Shown in pieces: positions 6,874 to 14,492 of a stretch of DNA of 64,000 bases. Source of the DNA: Comamonas testosteroni TK102. Its GTDB lineage: Bacteria; Pseudomonadota; Gammaproteobacteria; Burkholderiales; Burkholderiaceae_C. The notes under the pieces are model-generated. The model saw only the letters and a list, made by a program, of their open reading frames with translations. It had not been told where the DNA came from and searched no databases. The stretch is from NCBI RefSeq assembly GCF_000739375.1, contig NZ_CP006704.1:5084001-5148000 (forward strand), given 5' to 3'. The first letter of the stretch is position 1; the number at the start of each line of letters is the position of its first letter. Both the position numbers and the translations under genes were made by a program.

Positions 6874-7976
6874 CCAAAACCACAGGGGTGATTGTTCGGG
6901 AGTCACACCTGCAGATCGATCTGCGCGCCCAGGGCTTCGGGCGCGAGCGCCTGGACTTGGCGCCGACGCCAGCAAATATCCAGTACGCAGCGCGGCTGCG
7001 GCTGGAGATTCTGGCCAAGATCGAGCGCGGTTCATTTGCCCTGGCGGACTATTTCCCGGATTCGCCGCGCGCGGTCAAGGACGCGCTGTCCCTCACCTTC
7101 AAACAGTTGGCCGGTGAGTGGCTGCGCGTGAAAAAGCCGCAAGTGCAGCACAGCACTTTCCACCACTATGAACAGACCCTGACCAGCTACCACTACAACG
7201 AGCTGATGGAAATGCGGCTGGCCAGCCTGGACTACCGCGCGTTGATGAAGCTGCTGGCGGACTTCCCGTCCAATGGCAAGACCTTCAACAACGTGGCCAC
7301 CGTGTTGCGCCAAGTGCTGGAATATGGGTTCAAGGCCAAGCTCCTGGCAGAGCCGTTGCATGACCATGTGCAGATGCGCCGCCATCAGAAGCCAGGGCCG
7401 GACCCGTTTCCGCTGCATGAGGTCAATCAGATCATCCAGTCCATGCCTGCTGGTCAGGCTCGCAACTATTTCGAGCTCGCTTTCTTCTCGGGCATGCGGC
7501 CGTCCGAGCAGATTGCAATGCAGTGGAGCAAGGTGGACCTCAAGGCCGGAAAAATGCTGGTCGATGCCGCCAGGACGCGCGGCGAGGAAAAGGGGACCAA
7601 GACCGGAAACACTCGCACCGTGGAGTTGACCGCCAATGCCTTGGAGGCATTGCGCCGTCAAAAAGTGAGCAGCCACAGGAATGCCGTCTATGTGTTTGAG
7701 ACTGAGCAGGGCAAGCCTTTTGGATCCACTGACATTCCGCTGGATGCATGGTGGCGCCCAACCGTCAGCGCGCTGGGCCTGCGCTACCGGGATGCCCGAC
7801 AGACCCGCCACACCTTCGCAACCATGTGCCTGATGGCGGGCATCACGCCCGGCTGGGTGGCCATGCAGATGGGGCATTCCATCGAGATGTTTTTCCGCGT
7901 GTACAGCCGATGGATTCAAGGCGCAGACCAGGGCGCCGAGCGCCGCAAGCTGGATGCATTTATTGCAAAGAGTTAG
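6858..7976 (+). CDS. Tyrosine site-specific integrase
   Basis: A 372-residue phage-type tyrosine recombinase. Residues 1-60 resemble the DUF3596 arm-binding domain, 75-165 the SAM-like core-binding domain, and 185-370 the catalytic domain. Catalytic residues visible: Arg214 in FFSGMRPSEQ, Arg317-His318 in QTRHTFAT, His340 in MGHS, and the nucleophile Tyr349 in RVYSRW. The first His of the usual HxxR box is Arg314, which I recall as normal variation in this subfamily. It overlaps the excisionase-like gene and points toward a tRNA 3'-end fragment at 9972-9999, the expected target type. It should integrate and excise the element at that site. Confidence 0.95.
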   Translation: MPRAVAKTTGVIVRESHLQIDLRAQGFGRERLDLAPTPANIQYAARLRLEILAKIERGSFALADYFPDSPRAVKDALSLTFKQLAGEWLRVKKPQVQHSTFHHYEQTLTSYHYNELMEMRLASLDYRALMKLLADFPSNGKTFNNVATVLRQVLEYGFKAKLLAEPLHDHVQMRRHQKPGPDPFPLHEVNQIIQSMPAGQARNYFELAFFSGMRPSEQIAMQWSKVDLKAGKMLVDAARTRGEEKGTKTGNTRTVELTANALEALRRQKVSSHRNAVYVFETEQGKPFGSTDIPLDAWWRPTVSALGLRYRDARQTRHTFATMCLMAGITPGWVAMQMGHSIEMFFRVYSRWIQGADQGAERRKLDAFIAKS

Positions 7977-8240
7977 GCCTGCGAGTGCAGGCAACCATCT
8001 TGCTCAGCGCACCGCACTCATCGAGAGAGGGGCTACGTGCACCACAGTCAGTCAATGCCTAATTTTTGTGCGGGCGATCAAAAAAATTGGCGTCTTGTCA
8101 CTTTTTTACCCCACGCCGCAACAAAGAATAGTGACCAAAGCATTGCACGCTTTTTAGACATGGTGCACAGTTGCGCAAATGCATTGCAATTTTCGTAGGC
8201 TTTCATTGCAATAAGTATCATCTGCCTACAAGAAGCAATC
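7977..8240. other. Non-coding stretch with CATTGCA repeats
   Basis: No convincing gene lies between the integrase and the cargo pair. CATTGCA occurs at 8141, 8182 and 8204 (the last two as CATTGCAA), amid locally AT-rich sequence. These could be integrase arm sites or operators for the cargo genes; the sequence does not say which. An open frame starting at 8286 merges into the downstream gene but lacks a ribosome site. Confidence 0.45.
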
Positions 8241-8267
8241 GCCGCCGACACCATAGCCGGCGGCTAT
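8241..8267 (+). promoter_or_regulatory. Two overlapping alternative hairpins upstream of the cargo genes
   Basis: GCCGCCG (8241-8247) can pair with CGGCGGC (8258-8264) over a 10-nt loop. The same right arm also takes part in the palindrome ATAGCCGGCGGCTAT (8253-8267). The two stems exclude each other. No U-run follows, so neither is a simple terminator. They sit about 210 bp upstream of the cargo start and could be a leader switch or a protein-binding palindrome. Confidence 0.45.
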
Positions 8268-8477
8268 GCAGTTTAGAGATCACTGATGACGCTAGCCGAG
8301 CAAACAACCTACATTTCTGACTTTGCGCCCTTGCCGGTCGCACCCGCTCCCACCGGTGTTGCCACGCGCATTTTGTTGGGGTACAAGGTCTCGTACATGC
8401 ATGCTGCTGCGACTCAGGTCTTAAAAAAGAAGTTCTCTACGCCCTTCGCCGAGCAGCAAACTCAGGAGGTCAACACT

Positions 8478-8810
8478 ATGGCTAAAACCGTGTTTACTCC
8501 CAACATCGCCAAGAAATTTGGCATTACCAAGGACATCGACAGATTTGCCGATGAACTGGGTGTAGAGTATCTGTTCGTGAGCGACGAAGCCGTGCGAACT
8601 GGTAGTGCCACTGCTGCTGGGCAATTCAATGCAGACAAGCCTGCCGCCATCGCAGCCTTGTTCCCGGAAGACGCCGGAACGCTGCAGCTGGCCGAATTCC
8701 GTGAAAAAGTAGCCGATGTGCTTCGACGCTTCAACATTGCGTTCACGCCGCGCGTTGTTGACATCTGTGCCCTTCCTGATGAGATACTAGTCACCTGCGT
8801 ACATCACTAA
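8478..8810 (+). CDS. Cargo protein A, unknown, first of a pair
   Basis: ATG at 8478 is chosen because CAGGAGGT lies 8 bp upstream; an in-frame ATG at 8286 has no such site. The product is 110 residues, soluble, without known motif. The N-terminal half is helical (IAKKFGITKDIDRFADELG) and reads like a small helical DNA- or protein-binding fold; then FNADKPAAIAALFPEDAG and a C-terminal strand/helix ending CALPDEILVTCVHH. It ends 10 bp before the HEPN-motif gene, so the pair is almost certainly co-expressed. By analogy with two-gene toxin systems it could neutralise or regulate its neighbour; this is inference only. Confidence 0.65.
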   Translation: MAKTVFTPNIAKKFGITKDIDRFADELGVEYLFVSDEAVRTGSATAAGQFNADKPAAIAALFPEDAGTLQLAEFREKVADVLRRFNIAFTPRVVDICALPDEILVTCVHH

Positions 8811-8820
8811 TGGTGGCTAG

Positions 8821-9561
8821 GTGACAGGCAAATCAGAAGAATCAGCAAAAGATAATCAAGACCCCCCGCGAGGACTAGGCTCCCCAATGGTGACAAAGCT
8901 CGTCGCCGATGGGTTGATGTGTTCGTTTTCGTCGATAGTCTCACTGCGCACCTACATGAACATGCTTCCTCACTGTAAGGAAGCAGAATTTAGCAAGAAC
9001 GACCCCATCGGTGCCAACCCCATCGACAATCCAGAAGCGTATCTAGCGATTCCCGGAATGGCAGATCTGTCGGCAACTCGCGATGCAGTGCGGTTTCGCG
9101 TCATGCAGGTCAGCGAAGGCTTCAGCGTAGTGCGTCACTTTGCCAAGGAGCAGCCAGAGCCTGACCAAATATTGAAGGTCAAGCTTGGCGTCACGGAACA
9201 CAAATACAACCTGAACGACCACCAACATGCCCAAGTTCATCTGAACTACCTTGCTGGCTTTGGCCTCGATGTTGATAAGTTGGCCAAGCTGCGCAATGAA
9301 TTAGCGCATGACACTACTTACGCCGCATATGCCTTTCTGTGGAATGACGTTATGCGTGATAGTGGGCTGATCCAGCAGACAGCCAATGCTATGGAAAGAA
9401 TCTTCATGCACGAAAAGCTGTGTGAGGCATATAAGGCGGCGCAGCCATCGTTCAAAAAGCCAACAGGCACGTTGCTGCCTCCTGTCACAGAGGCAGATGT
9501 GCTAAAGACAGCAATTGAGCGTCGTGCCAAGGCCGCTGCAGCATTTGCTTCAAAGAAGTAG
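8821..9561 (+). CDS. Cargo protein B with HEPN-type RNxxxH motif
   Basis: The frame opens with GTG at 8821; ATGs at 8887 and 8917 are alternatives. From 8821 it gives 246 residues, all-helical in character, without membrane segments. Residues 156-163 read KLRNELAH: Arg158-Asn159-x3-His163 is the R(N/D/H)xxxH signature of HEPN ribonucleases, which are common in toxin-antitoxin, abortive-infection and CRISPR-associated proteins. The motif sits at the start of a helix preceded by another helix, as in HEPN folds. The C-terminus is lysine/alanine-rich. It follows protein A by 10 bp and lies between integrase and attR, a usual place for phage-borne defence genes. A non-nuclease MltR-like or structural HEPN protein is the main alternative. 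Confidence 0.6.
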   Translation: MTGKSEESAKDNQDPPRGLGSPMVTKLVADGLMCSFSSIVSLRTYMNMLPHCKEAEFSKNDPIGANPIDNPEAYLAIPGMADLSATRDAVRFRVMQVSEGFSVVRHFAKEQPEPDQILKVKLGVTEHKYNLNDHQHAQVHLNYLAGFGLDVDKLAKLRNELAHDTTYAAYAFLWNDVMRDSGLIQQTANAMERIFMHEKLCEAYKAAQPSFKKPTGTLLPPVTEADVLKTAIERRAKAAAAFASKK

Positions 9562-9865
9562 CAATGGAAAGGCCCGCATGCTCTGGTCTTGTCGTTTCTC
9601 ACCTATCGTGTGACTTAAAAGTGGCGGTGTCTGGTGCAAACTATTCACCCGAGGAGCTGCGAACATGGCAAATAGCTCGCTCCATCGCCTCTTTCTCTTC
9701 GGCGATGGCGTTGCGTTGTGCGCGCATAGCTAAACAGCTGTCTGCACTGTCGAATAGCTTGAGCGTGAGCTAGCCGCATCACACCTTTCTGAGCGTCAGT
9801 GAAGTAAATCTACGATATTTGATTCATGCAAGCACTCCAAAGAAGCGCATTTTTCCCTAAGCTGT
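9562..9865. other. No recognisable gene
   Basis: A 69-codon rightward frame (9564-9773) is present but has no ribosome site and an unconvincing composition, so it is not called. The rest of the stretch up to the GGGACATT repeats shows nothing I can name. Confidence 0.5.
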
Positions 9866-9886
9866 GGGACATTGCATGGGACATTA
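9866..9886 (+). repeat. TGGGACATT direct repeat near the attachment site
   Basis: TGGGACATT occurs at 9866-9874 and 9878-9886, 12 bp apart, that is about one helical turn and on the same DNA face. Closely spaced repeats of this type near a phage attachment site commonly bind the arm-binding domain of a tyrosine integrase. Located about 90 bp left of the tRNA fragment. Confidence 0.5.
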
Positions 9887-9911
9887 GGGGTTCAAAAATA
9901 CGAATTTAACG

Positions 9912-9930
9912 ATGCTCCTCCAGGGAGCAT
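9912..9930 (+). other. Short hairpin inside the attachment region
   Basis: ATGCTCC (9912-9918) pairs with GGAGCAT (9924-9930) over a 5-nt loop. There is no U-run, so it is not a clear terminator. It may be a binding palindrome in the attachment region. Confidence 0.35.
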
Positions 9931-9971
9931 ACAGGGAAGGCTCTGCGGATTTAGACAGACTAGCTGGTGTA

Positions 9972-9999
9972 ACGGGTTCGATTCCTGTCGGGGGGACCA
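9972..9999 (+). other. tRNA 3'-end fragment, candidate attR
   Basis: The sequence folds as a T-arm: ACGGG (9972-9976), loop TTCGATT, CCTGT (9984-9988). It continues with seven acceptor bases (9989-9995), a discriminator A and CCA at 9997-9999. No 5' acceptor strand, D-arm or anticodon arm can be found upstream, so only the 3' end of a tRNA gene is present. Integration into a tRNA 3' end leaves such a fragment at the distal junction, with the intact tRNA at the other end, here expected left of the window. The tRNA identity cannot be told from this piece. Confidence 0.6.
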
Positions 10000-10004
10000 A
10001 ATTC

Positions 10005-10046
10005 AAGGCCGCGAAGGTACATAACCTTCCGGCCTTTTTCTTTTTT
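10005..10046 (+). terminator. Rho-independent terminator behind the tRNA fragment
   Basis: AAGGCC plus GCGAAGG pair with CCTTC plus CGGCCTT around a short loop, followed by a run of T (TTTTTCTTTTTT). It lies 5 bp after the CCA, where the terminator of the original tRNA gene would stand, and marks return to the host side of the junction. Confidence 0.8.
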
Positions 10047-10572
10047 CCCTCCGCAGACTTCAATTGAAAGTACGCCGAAGCCCGTAGAACAGTACCTCAA
10101 TCCGAGGACTTCCTAGGGCGCATCTCGGGGCATATTTCATTTGCCCATGCATTCCAGTCATCACGGGCCGATAGGCGCGCAGGCCCAGATTCGCCCGATC
10201 TTTGGCGTTTGCCTGCGCCGGTTCTCGCTACCCAGCGCCCTCCCTGCTGTTCGGGGGAAGCACATTTGACTTGGCTCCCTCTCATGCAGCTCGCCAAACA
10301 ATCCGACAACTCGGCTGGTGTGCTCTTCCAGTCCATGCCGGAGGAACCCGAGCTCGACCGATGGGGTCGAAATTGGTACTGCACGAAGCGTCAGGTGTGG
10401 CAAGGACGTCAAGGACGAGAGGTGGTCAAGCGAAACTCTTGAAATAAAAATCGTTCGTATTTCACAGCAATGTTAGAGTCTCACCTACATTGAACACGAC
10501 TATCGAAAATCAATACTTATTGCATCGATCAACTGCACTTCATTCACCCGACGTCCGAGCTAGAGAGACCAT
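10047..10572. other. Region without a convincing gene
   Basis: A 77-codon rightward frame at 10209-10442 has a protein-like second half (MQLAKQSDNSAGVLFQSMP) but no ribosome site or recognisable family. It may be the remnant of a broken gene. The last 130 bp before 10573 are AT-rich and presumably carry the promoter of the next gene, though no clear -35/-10 pair stands out. Confidence 0.4.
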
Positions 10573-11412
10573 ATGCCAAGGAAAAGCACGTTACGTTCCA
10601 CCAAGCATGTCATTCCCATGGATGAGGTTCTGGCACGGACAGCGATTTCCAAGTCAACGCTCTACAAGCTTTTGCGGCAGGACAAGTTTCCTCATCCCAC
10701 GCCGATGAGCAACAGAAGCATTGGCTGGTTCGAGGTTGATGTCGAAAACTGGCTGCAAGGCAGCAAAGCAAATCGTCAAGCGAACCTCGCGCTTCCCGTC
10801 ATCTACATGGCAGGCAAAATGGGAGGGCCTGAAGACAATCAAAAGCCAGACAGCCATTTCTCTTGCTGGCGAATCTTCGACGTTTCCAGATCCAGTGCTC
10901 GCGGAAATCTGGGAACTGAAAGCTCGGAAACCGACGTGCTGATTGCTCCGCCGCAAGAAATGGTCTTTCACGGAACGCGTACGAGGTTCATGTATTCAGG
11001 TCCGTGGAAAGCCCAGGGCATCGACCACGGATACCTGAATGGCGTCAGCTCATCCTCGCCCGATAGAGCTCAGAATGCCGCATACCGTGGAGCTCTGCAA
11101 GGCATCTCACGGGCCGATGTCGTTGTGGCCTATCTCGAAGACCTCGAAGCCTATGGCACCATGGTCGAGATCGGCTACGCACGTGCGACAAACAAGAGGG
11201 TGATTGTGATTACTTCACCAGCACTTCATAAGCCACCGCTCAACAACGGCTGGGGCAGCGGGCTCTGGTTTGCGATCAGGGCGGCCGACCGGCATATTGA
11301 ATTACCCGATCGGCCCGACAGCACTCCAAAGGATCACTGGCGATTGGCCCATGCACATGCAGCAATGACCATTTCGGAGTGGTATCCGAACACCATAGCC
11401 CACGCCCCCTGA
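10573..11412 (+). CDS. AlpA-type HTH fused to a nucleoside deoxyribosyltransferase-like domain
   Basis: A 279-residue two-domain protein. Residues 10-65 resemble AlpA/MerR-like phage regulators: VIPMDEVLARTAISKSTLYK, LLRQDKFPHP, then FEVDVENWL. Residues 75-245 look like the nucleoside 2-deoxyribosyltransferase superfamily: LPVIYMAGKMGG at the binding turn, ISRADVVVAYLED in the middle, and YGTMVEIGYARATNKRVIVI, where the Glu after GTMV matches the catalytic position. AlpA proteins activate integrase or excision genes; this domain family cleaves or transfers N-glycosidic bonds of nucleosides and related nucleotides. Joining them suggests a DNA-bound sensor or effector responding to a nucleotide signal. 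Lies just outside attR, beside a macrodomain gene on the opposite strand. Confidence 0.75.
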   Translation: MPRKSTLRSTKHVIPMDEVLARTAISKSTLYKLLRQDKFPHPTPMSNRSIGWFEVDVENWLQGSKANRQANLALPVIYMAGKMGGPEDNQKPDSHFSCWRIFDVSRSSARGNLGTESSETDVLIAPPQEMVFHGTRTRFMYSGPWKAQGIDHGYLNGVSSSSPDRAQNAAYRGALQGISRADVVVAYLEDLEAYGTMVEIGYARATNKRVIVITSPALHKPPLNNGWGSGLWFAIRAADRHIELPDRPDSTPKDHWRLAHAHAAMTISEWYPNTIAHAP

Positions 11413-11936
11413 GCGCCTGTTCTTCCCGCGATCTTCAAGAGACAAAAAGCTGTGCCGCATAGGCCGCCCGATGAGCTTGAAACCTCGCATGCTTCATGCT
11501 CTGCCAGAGTTCTTGAAGGTCTCAAACGTGCCTGCAACGGCAGAGTTTCGCTCCCATAGAACGTGACCGACATCGCCAATGCCTGGCAGGCGTTGCCGCA
11601 GCGATGCGCGACAACAGATTGCTCTTACCGGCTATTGCCGGCTATTGCCAGGAGTGAGGGCACTGATCTCGTTTTGTGCCGCAAGCTCGCAGACCGACAT
11701 CCGCTTGAGCCGTCCGGTTTGCCGCTCAAGGCATGGCGATACGCCAAGACAATGATCAGCCACTCCAATGCATTCCATCGACCCTCATGCCCCACAGCAG
11801 TCGGTGGCTGACTGGTCCAGGGCTTGAGAAATTGTGTGCCGGTATGCTCGCCGAATCGCTCCGTCCCCCGCCTAGCCTAGAGAAGGCGCAGACAGCGCAA
11901 GCGACACAGGCGTGCAATAGCAGCGCAATACCGGGC
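11413..11936. other. Gene-poor stretch with a 10-bp tandem repeat
   Basis: No credible gene. CCGGCTATTG occurs twice in tandem at 11628-11647. Open frames here are short or are shadows of the leftward macrodomain gene. It may hold debris of a lost gene between the fusion gene and the macrodomain gene. Confidence 0.4.
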
Positions 11937-11963
11937 ACAAAAAGGCAGCTTAAAAGCTGCCTT
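11937..11963 (-). terminator. Terminator of the macrodomain gene
   Basis: Read leftward: AAGGCAGCTT, a two-base loop, AAGCTGCCTT, then TTTTTGTG. A perfect 10-bp stem with a U-run, 24 bp after the macrodomain stop codon. Confidence 0.9.
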
Positions 11964-11987
11964 GCACTGCGAGGTCGATATTGCCGA

Positions 11988-12494
11988 TCAAAGACCCTCG
12001 TCGGCCTTCTCACCCTTGCGATAAGTCGAATAAATGATCACCGGGATGCCTGCCTCACCAAGGTACTGAGAAATCAGAGGTTTCACATCCTCCCATTCCA
12101 AGCCACCCACACCGGTTGCAAGACGGGGCAATGCAACGCTTCGGATCTTCTCTTCCTTGATATATCTCGACAGGTTCTGCAGTGCGCGGCGCACGTTTTC
12201 CACGTTCGCTTTGCCGGGCTTGGCGCCAGGCCCCTGCCCCATCGTGTTCTGTGTGACTAGATTGATGATCTTGCGCACACCACCACCTTCCTGCACGCCC
12301 GTCCAGCCCCAGACATCGCCGGGAACAATGGACTTGTTGCGCGTGTCGTGACGGTAATCCTTCACCAGAGAGGGCCAGCGCTCACGCAAGGCCAGAGCCA
12401 GGCCGCTGTCAAAGGGATCGAACGCCGAGATACCGTGTCCCAGCAAATCTGCATTGCTCAAGAGAATATCGCCGCTAACTTCCTTGATCATCAA
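11988..12494 (-). CDS. Macrodomain protein (TARG1/DarG-like ADP-ribose binder)
   Basis: A 168-residue single macrodomain. The N-terminal KEVSGDILLSNADLLGHGIS carries the usual GDI strand and binding Asp; the middle has a conserved INLVTQ strand; ALPRLATGVGGLEWEDVKPL is the diphosphate loop and following helix in the form seen in TARG1 and DarG. Such domains bind ADP-ribose and several remove it from proteins or DNA. Here the gene stands alone: no DarT-like ADP-ribosyltransferase is visible nearby. The start is ATG at 12494 with AAAGGAG upstream; a second ATG follows directly. The upstream region is AT-rich, suggesting transfer. Its neighbour across the gap is the AlpA-deoxyribosyltransferase fusion. 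Confidence 0.9.
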   Translation of the reverse strand: MMIKEVSGDILLSNADLLGHGISAFDPFDSGLALALRERWPSLVKDYRHDTRNKSIVPGDVWGWTGVQEGGGVRKIINLVTQNTMGQGPGAKPGKANVENVRRALQNLSRYIKEEKIRSVALPRLATGVGGLEWEDVKPLISQYLGEAGIPVIIYSTYRKGEKADEGL

Positions 12495-12932
12495 TTACTC
12501 CTTTGTAGGTGAAATAATACTTATCTGCATTCACTATTGAATATATTTAAATGGATATCTCCAAATGACAAACGGACTGCAGGCAATTCGATCAAATAGC
12601 CATGAACGACTGTAGAATAAAGTTAACCATTCCCAGTGAAAACAACTCCTAACTTGATTTCATTGATTTAAATCAGCATCAGCTCAAAGAAAATACGAAT
12701 ACAAAGCTCTTTCTCAAATGCTCATCCAGTCTGCCGCTCGCGCCGCAAGACGTGACGCTGCAACTGCAGATGCCTCGCAGCAGATGGGCACTGCAAACCT
12801 GAGCAACAGAAACCGAGCCGGCCAGTTCATGCTGCACACCAGAAGCTGATGCTGAAAATAAAACTGCCGAGCAGCTTGCTCTCCCATAAATACCAATGAA
12901 GACGCAGCCGAATAATATCGCCGGGTATTCAA
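12495..12932. other. AT-rich intergenic region
   Basis: The first 220 bp are much richer in A and T than the rest of the window (for example TTGAATATATTTAAATGG near 12540). A leftward frame at 12714-12932 has an implausible composition. The region presumably holds the promoter of the macrodomain gene; its low GC marks acquired DNA. Confidence 0.5.
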
Positions 12933-13046
12933 TCAGGACTGAAAATAGCGAACCAGCTTTGAAGCTAGGGTGTTGACGCCACTTTCATTCATCGCTTCAA
13001 CAATGACGAATGCGGACATGCGTCCAAGGCTTTCATTGCGATTCAT
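12933..13046 (-). pseudogene. Possible relic of a LysR N-terminus (37 aa)
   Basis: A short leftward frame starting with ATG at 13046. Its first residues (MNRNESLGRMSAFVIVEAMN) resemble the start of LysR regulators, which often read ESMSAFVRVVEAG, but the HTH that should follow is absent and the frame ends after 37 codons. Either a decayed regulator or a chance match. Confidence 0.3.
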
Positions 13047-13127
13047 GAAAAAAACCTGGCCGTGTTCTCTTTTTTACCGAACCGAAGGATCAGCAGTCAG
13101 AGTTCTATTTCCATCATGCCGTCGACT

Positions 13128-13799
13128 TCAGCGGCCGGCCTCCAGGCGAGCCATCTGGTCCGAAGCCAGAACGACCAGCCCCAGTGCCACCGGTACGGTA
13201 TGCAACAGCGCCAAAGCGACTGCCCGCGCATGGACTGGTCGGTAATTGCCGGGGAGCAGCGGAGCCAACAGCCTGGCGATTGGAATTGCAAACCGCTCGC
13301 CAAGGCGCGGCGGCTGCTGCAGCCCATCACGTTTATCGAGAAGCAGCGATGGTTGGGCGATCACCAGCGCCAGGAGATCCAGCGTCTTCAACGCATCCTC
13401 CAACTCGCCCTTGACGCGGTTGTAGAACGTCGAAGAGCGTGCGCTGGCACCCACGGCACTGACCAGACCCACTCGCCGGGCTCCCGCAGCCACAGCGGCC
13501 CTGGCTACGGCCAGATTCGCGTTCAGGTCGACGGCACGGAATGCGTCCTGACTGCCTGCCACCTTGATGGTCGTTCCCAAAGCCAGATAGACCTCATCGA
13601 CCTCAGGCAGCGCGGGAAGGTGGTTGAAATCGACGATGTGCACCTGGAGCTTGGGATGGCTGATGTTCAGCATCCGGCGACTCAGTGCATGTACCTGCTC
13701 GACCTGGCCGTCGGCCAGCAAGGCTTGAAGCAGCATGCTGCCGACCAGCCCTGTCGCGCCCGCCAGCAACACTCTTCTTCCATTGGACTGTGTGGTCAT
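13128..13799 (-). CDS. NAD(P)-binding Rossmann oxidoreductase
   Basis: Start set at ATG 13799, which puts the nucleotide-binding loop near the N-terminus (RVLLAGATGLVGSMLL, about residues 9-24); the frame is open 60 codons further upstream but that part is not protein-like. The 223-residue product is an atypical short-chain dehydrogenase, similar in layout to HTATIP2-like proteins: DEVYLALGTT after the fourth strand, VGLVSAVGASARSSTFYNRV with the Ser, and the Tyr-x3-Lys pair in YNRVKGE. Substrate unknown. No operon partner: flanking genes are 80 bp or more away or unrelated. Confidence 0.85.
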   Translation of the reverse strand: MTTQSNGRRVLLAGATGLVGSMLLQALLADGQVEQVHALSRRMLNISHPKLQVHIVDFNHLPALPEVDEVYLALGTTIKVAGSQDAFRAVDLNANLAVARAAVAAGARRVGLVSAVGASARSSTFYNRVKGELEDALKTLDLLALVIAQPSLLLDKRDGLQQPPRLGERFAIPIARLLAPLLPGNYRPVHARAVALALLHTVPVALGLVVLASDQMARLEAGR

Positions 13800-14147
13800 G
13801 ACAGTAGCTCTCAACTCAAACGCATCGTATGACGGCGGTTCGGGCGCCTGTCCACTCCAGCCGTAAAACCGTCGATGGACAAGCTCAGTAATTCTCAGCG
13901 TCGAGCACACAAGGCGACCGCTCATCCTCGCATCGCCAATACTCTCATAGCAGCGGCGAGCTGAGCCAGCACGTTTCATTATCCAGGAACGAGCAACTGC
14001 TCATGCCCCGTCGCCCAGACTGGCGCGCGGACATGCCCGAGGACTGCAGACCGACTTCCTGATGTGCAGACATCCGTTCTGCCGCTGAATGAGAGTTTGC
14101 TTGCGCCAGACACTCGCACTTGCTGCTGGCACTGGCGCCAGGTTTCC
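13800..14147. other. Intergenic region without visible features
   Basis: About 350 bp between two leftward genes. Open frames on both strands are short and of poor composition. It should contain the promoter of the oxidoreductase gene, but I see no clear consensus elements, hairpin or repeat. Confidence 0.5.
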
Positions 14148-14492
14148 CTAGCCCGAGATGGACTGCAGGCGCGCCTCTCGCTCGGATGGCGATTCGTCAC
14201 GCAATTCTTGAATCACTTGCTCGCGGGTTTTGCTGGACCCGCTGCGGGGAATCTCTCTCGGAAAACTGCTTTCGCCAAACGACAGACCACCCTGCTTGAT
14301 GGCCGCCTCGGTTTCGGCTTTGACCTGAGCCCTGGTTTTCTGGCTCACGAAATGATCCGGATGAACGCTCACCCCTTGCTCATTGTTCGCCGGATGCTCA
14401 TAGGCAGCAGAGGCCATACCCGGAAGAGCAAGTGTGATGGCTGTGGCCACACCGGCCAGTGCAAGGGACAGTGAAAAGCGATGTTGAGACAT
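14148..14492 (-). CDS. DUF4148-type secreted protein
   Basis: The start at 14492 (MSQHRFSLSL) gives 114 residues with a clear Sec signal peptide: a short basic start, a hydrophobic core (ALAGVATAITLALPG) and cleavage after ASA near residue 29. The mature part is short and hydrophilic, with the lysine/arginine-type KTRAQVKAETEAAIKQG and KTREQVIQELRDE repeats typical of DUF4148, a family common in Burkholderiales with no known function. The two KTR-x-QV segments look like an internal repeat. It stands alone. Confidence 0.8.
   Translation of the reverse strand: MSQHRFSLSLALAGVATAITLALPGMASAAYEHPANNEQGVSVHPDHFVSQKTRAQVKAETEAAIKQGGLSFGESSFPREIPRSGSSKTREQVIQELRDESPSEREARLQSISG

Noticed and set aside
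9564..9773. A 69-codon rightward frame after the HEPN-motif gene
   Set aside because: No ribosome site, biased Ser/Ala composition, and no relation to neighbours.
9900..9999. A complete tRNA gene
   Set aside because: Only the T-arm and the 3' acceptor strand are present; no 5' acceptor, D-arm or anticodon arm can be folded. A tmRNA 3' end was also considered, but its usual ending (C-rich, CTCCACCA) does not match.
11988..12494. A DarTG toxin-antitoxin pair
   Set aside because: The macrodomain is DarG-like but no DarT-like transferase gene exists on either side within the window.
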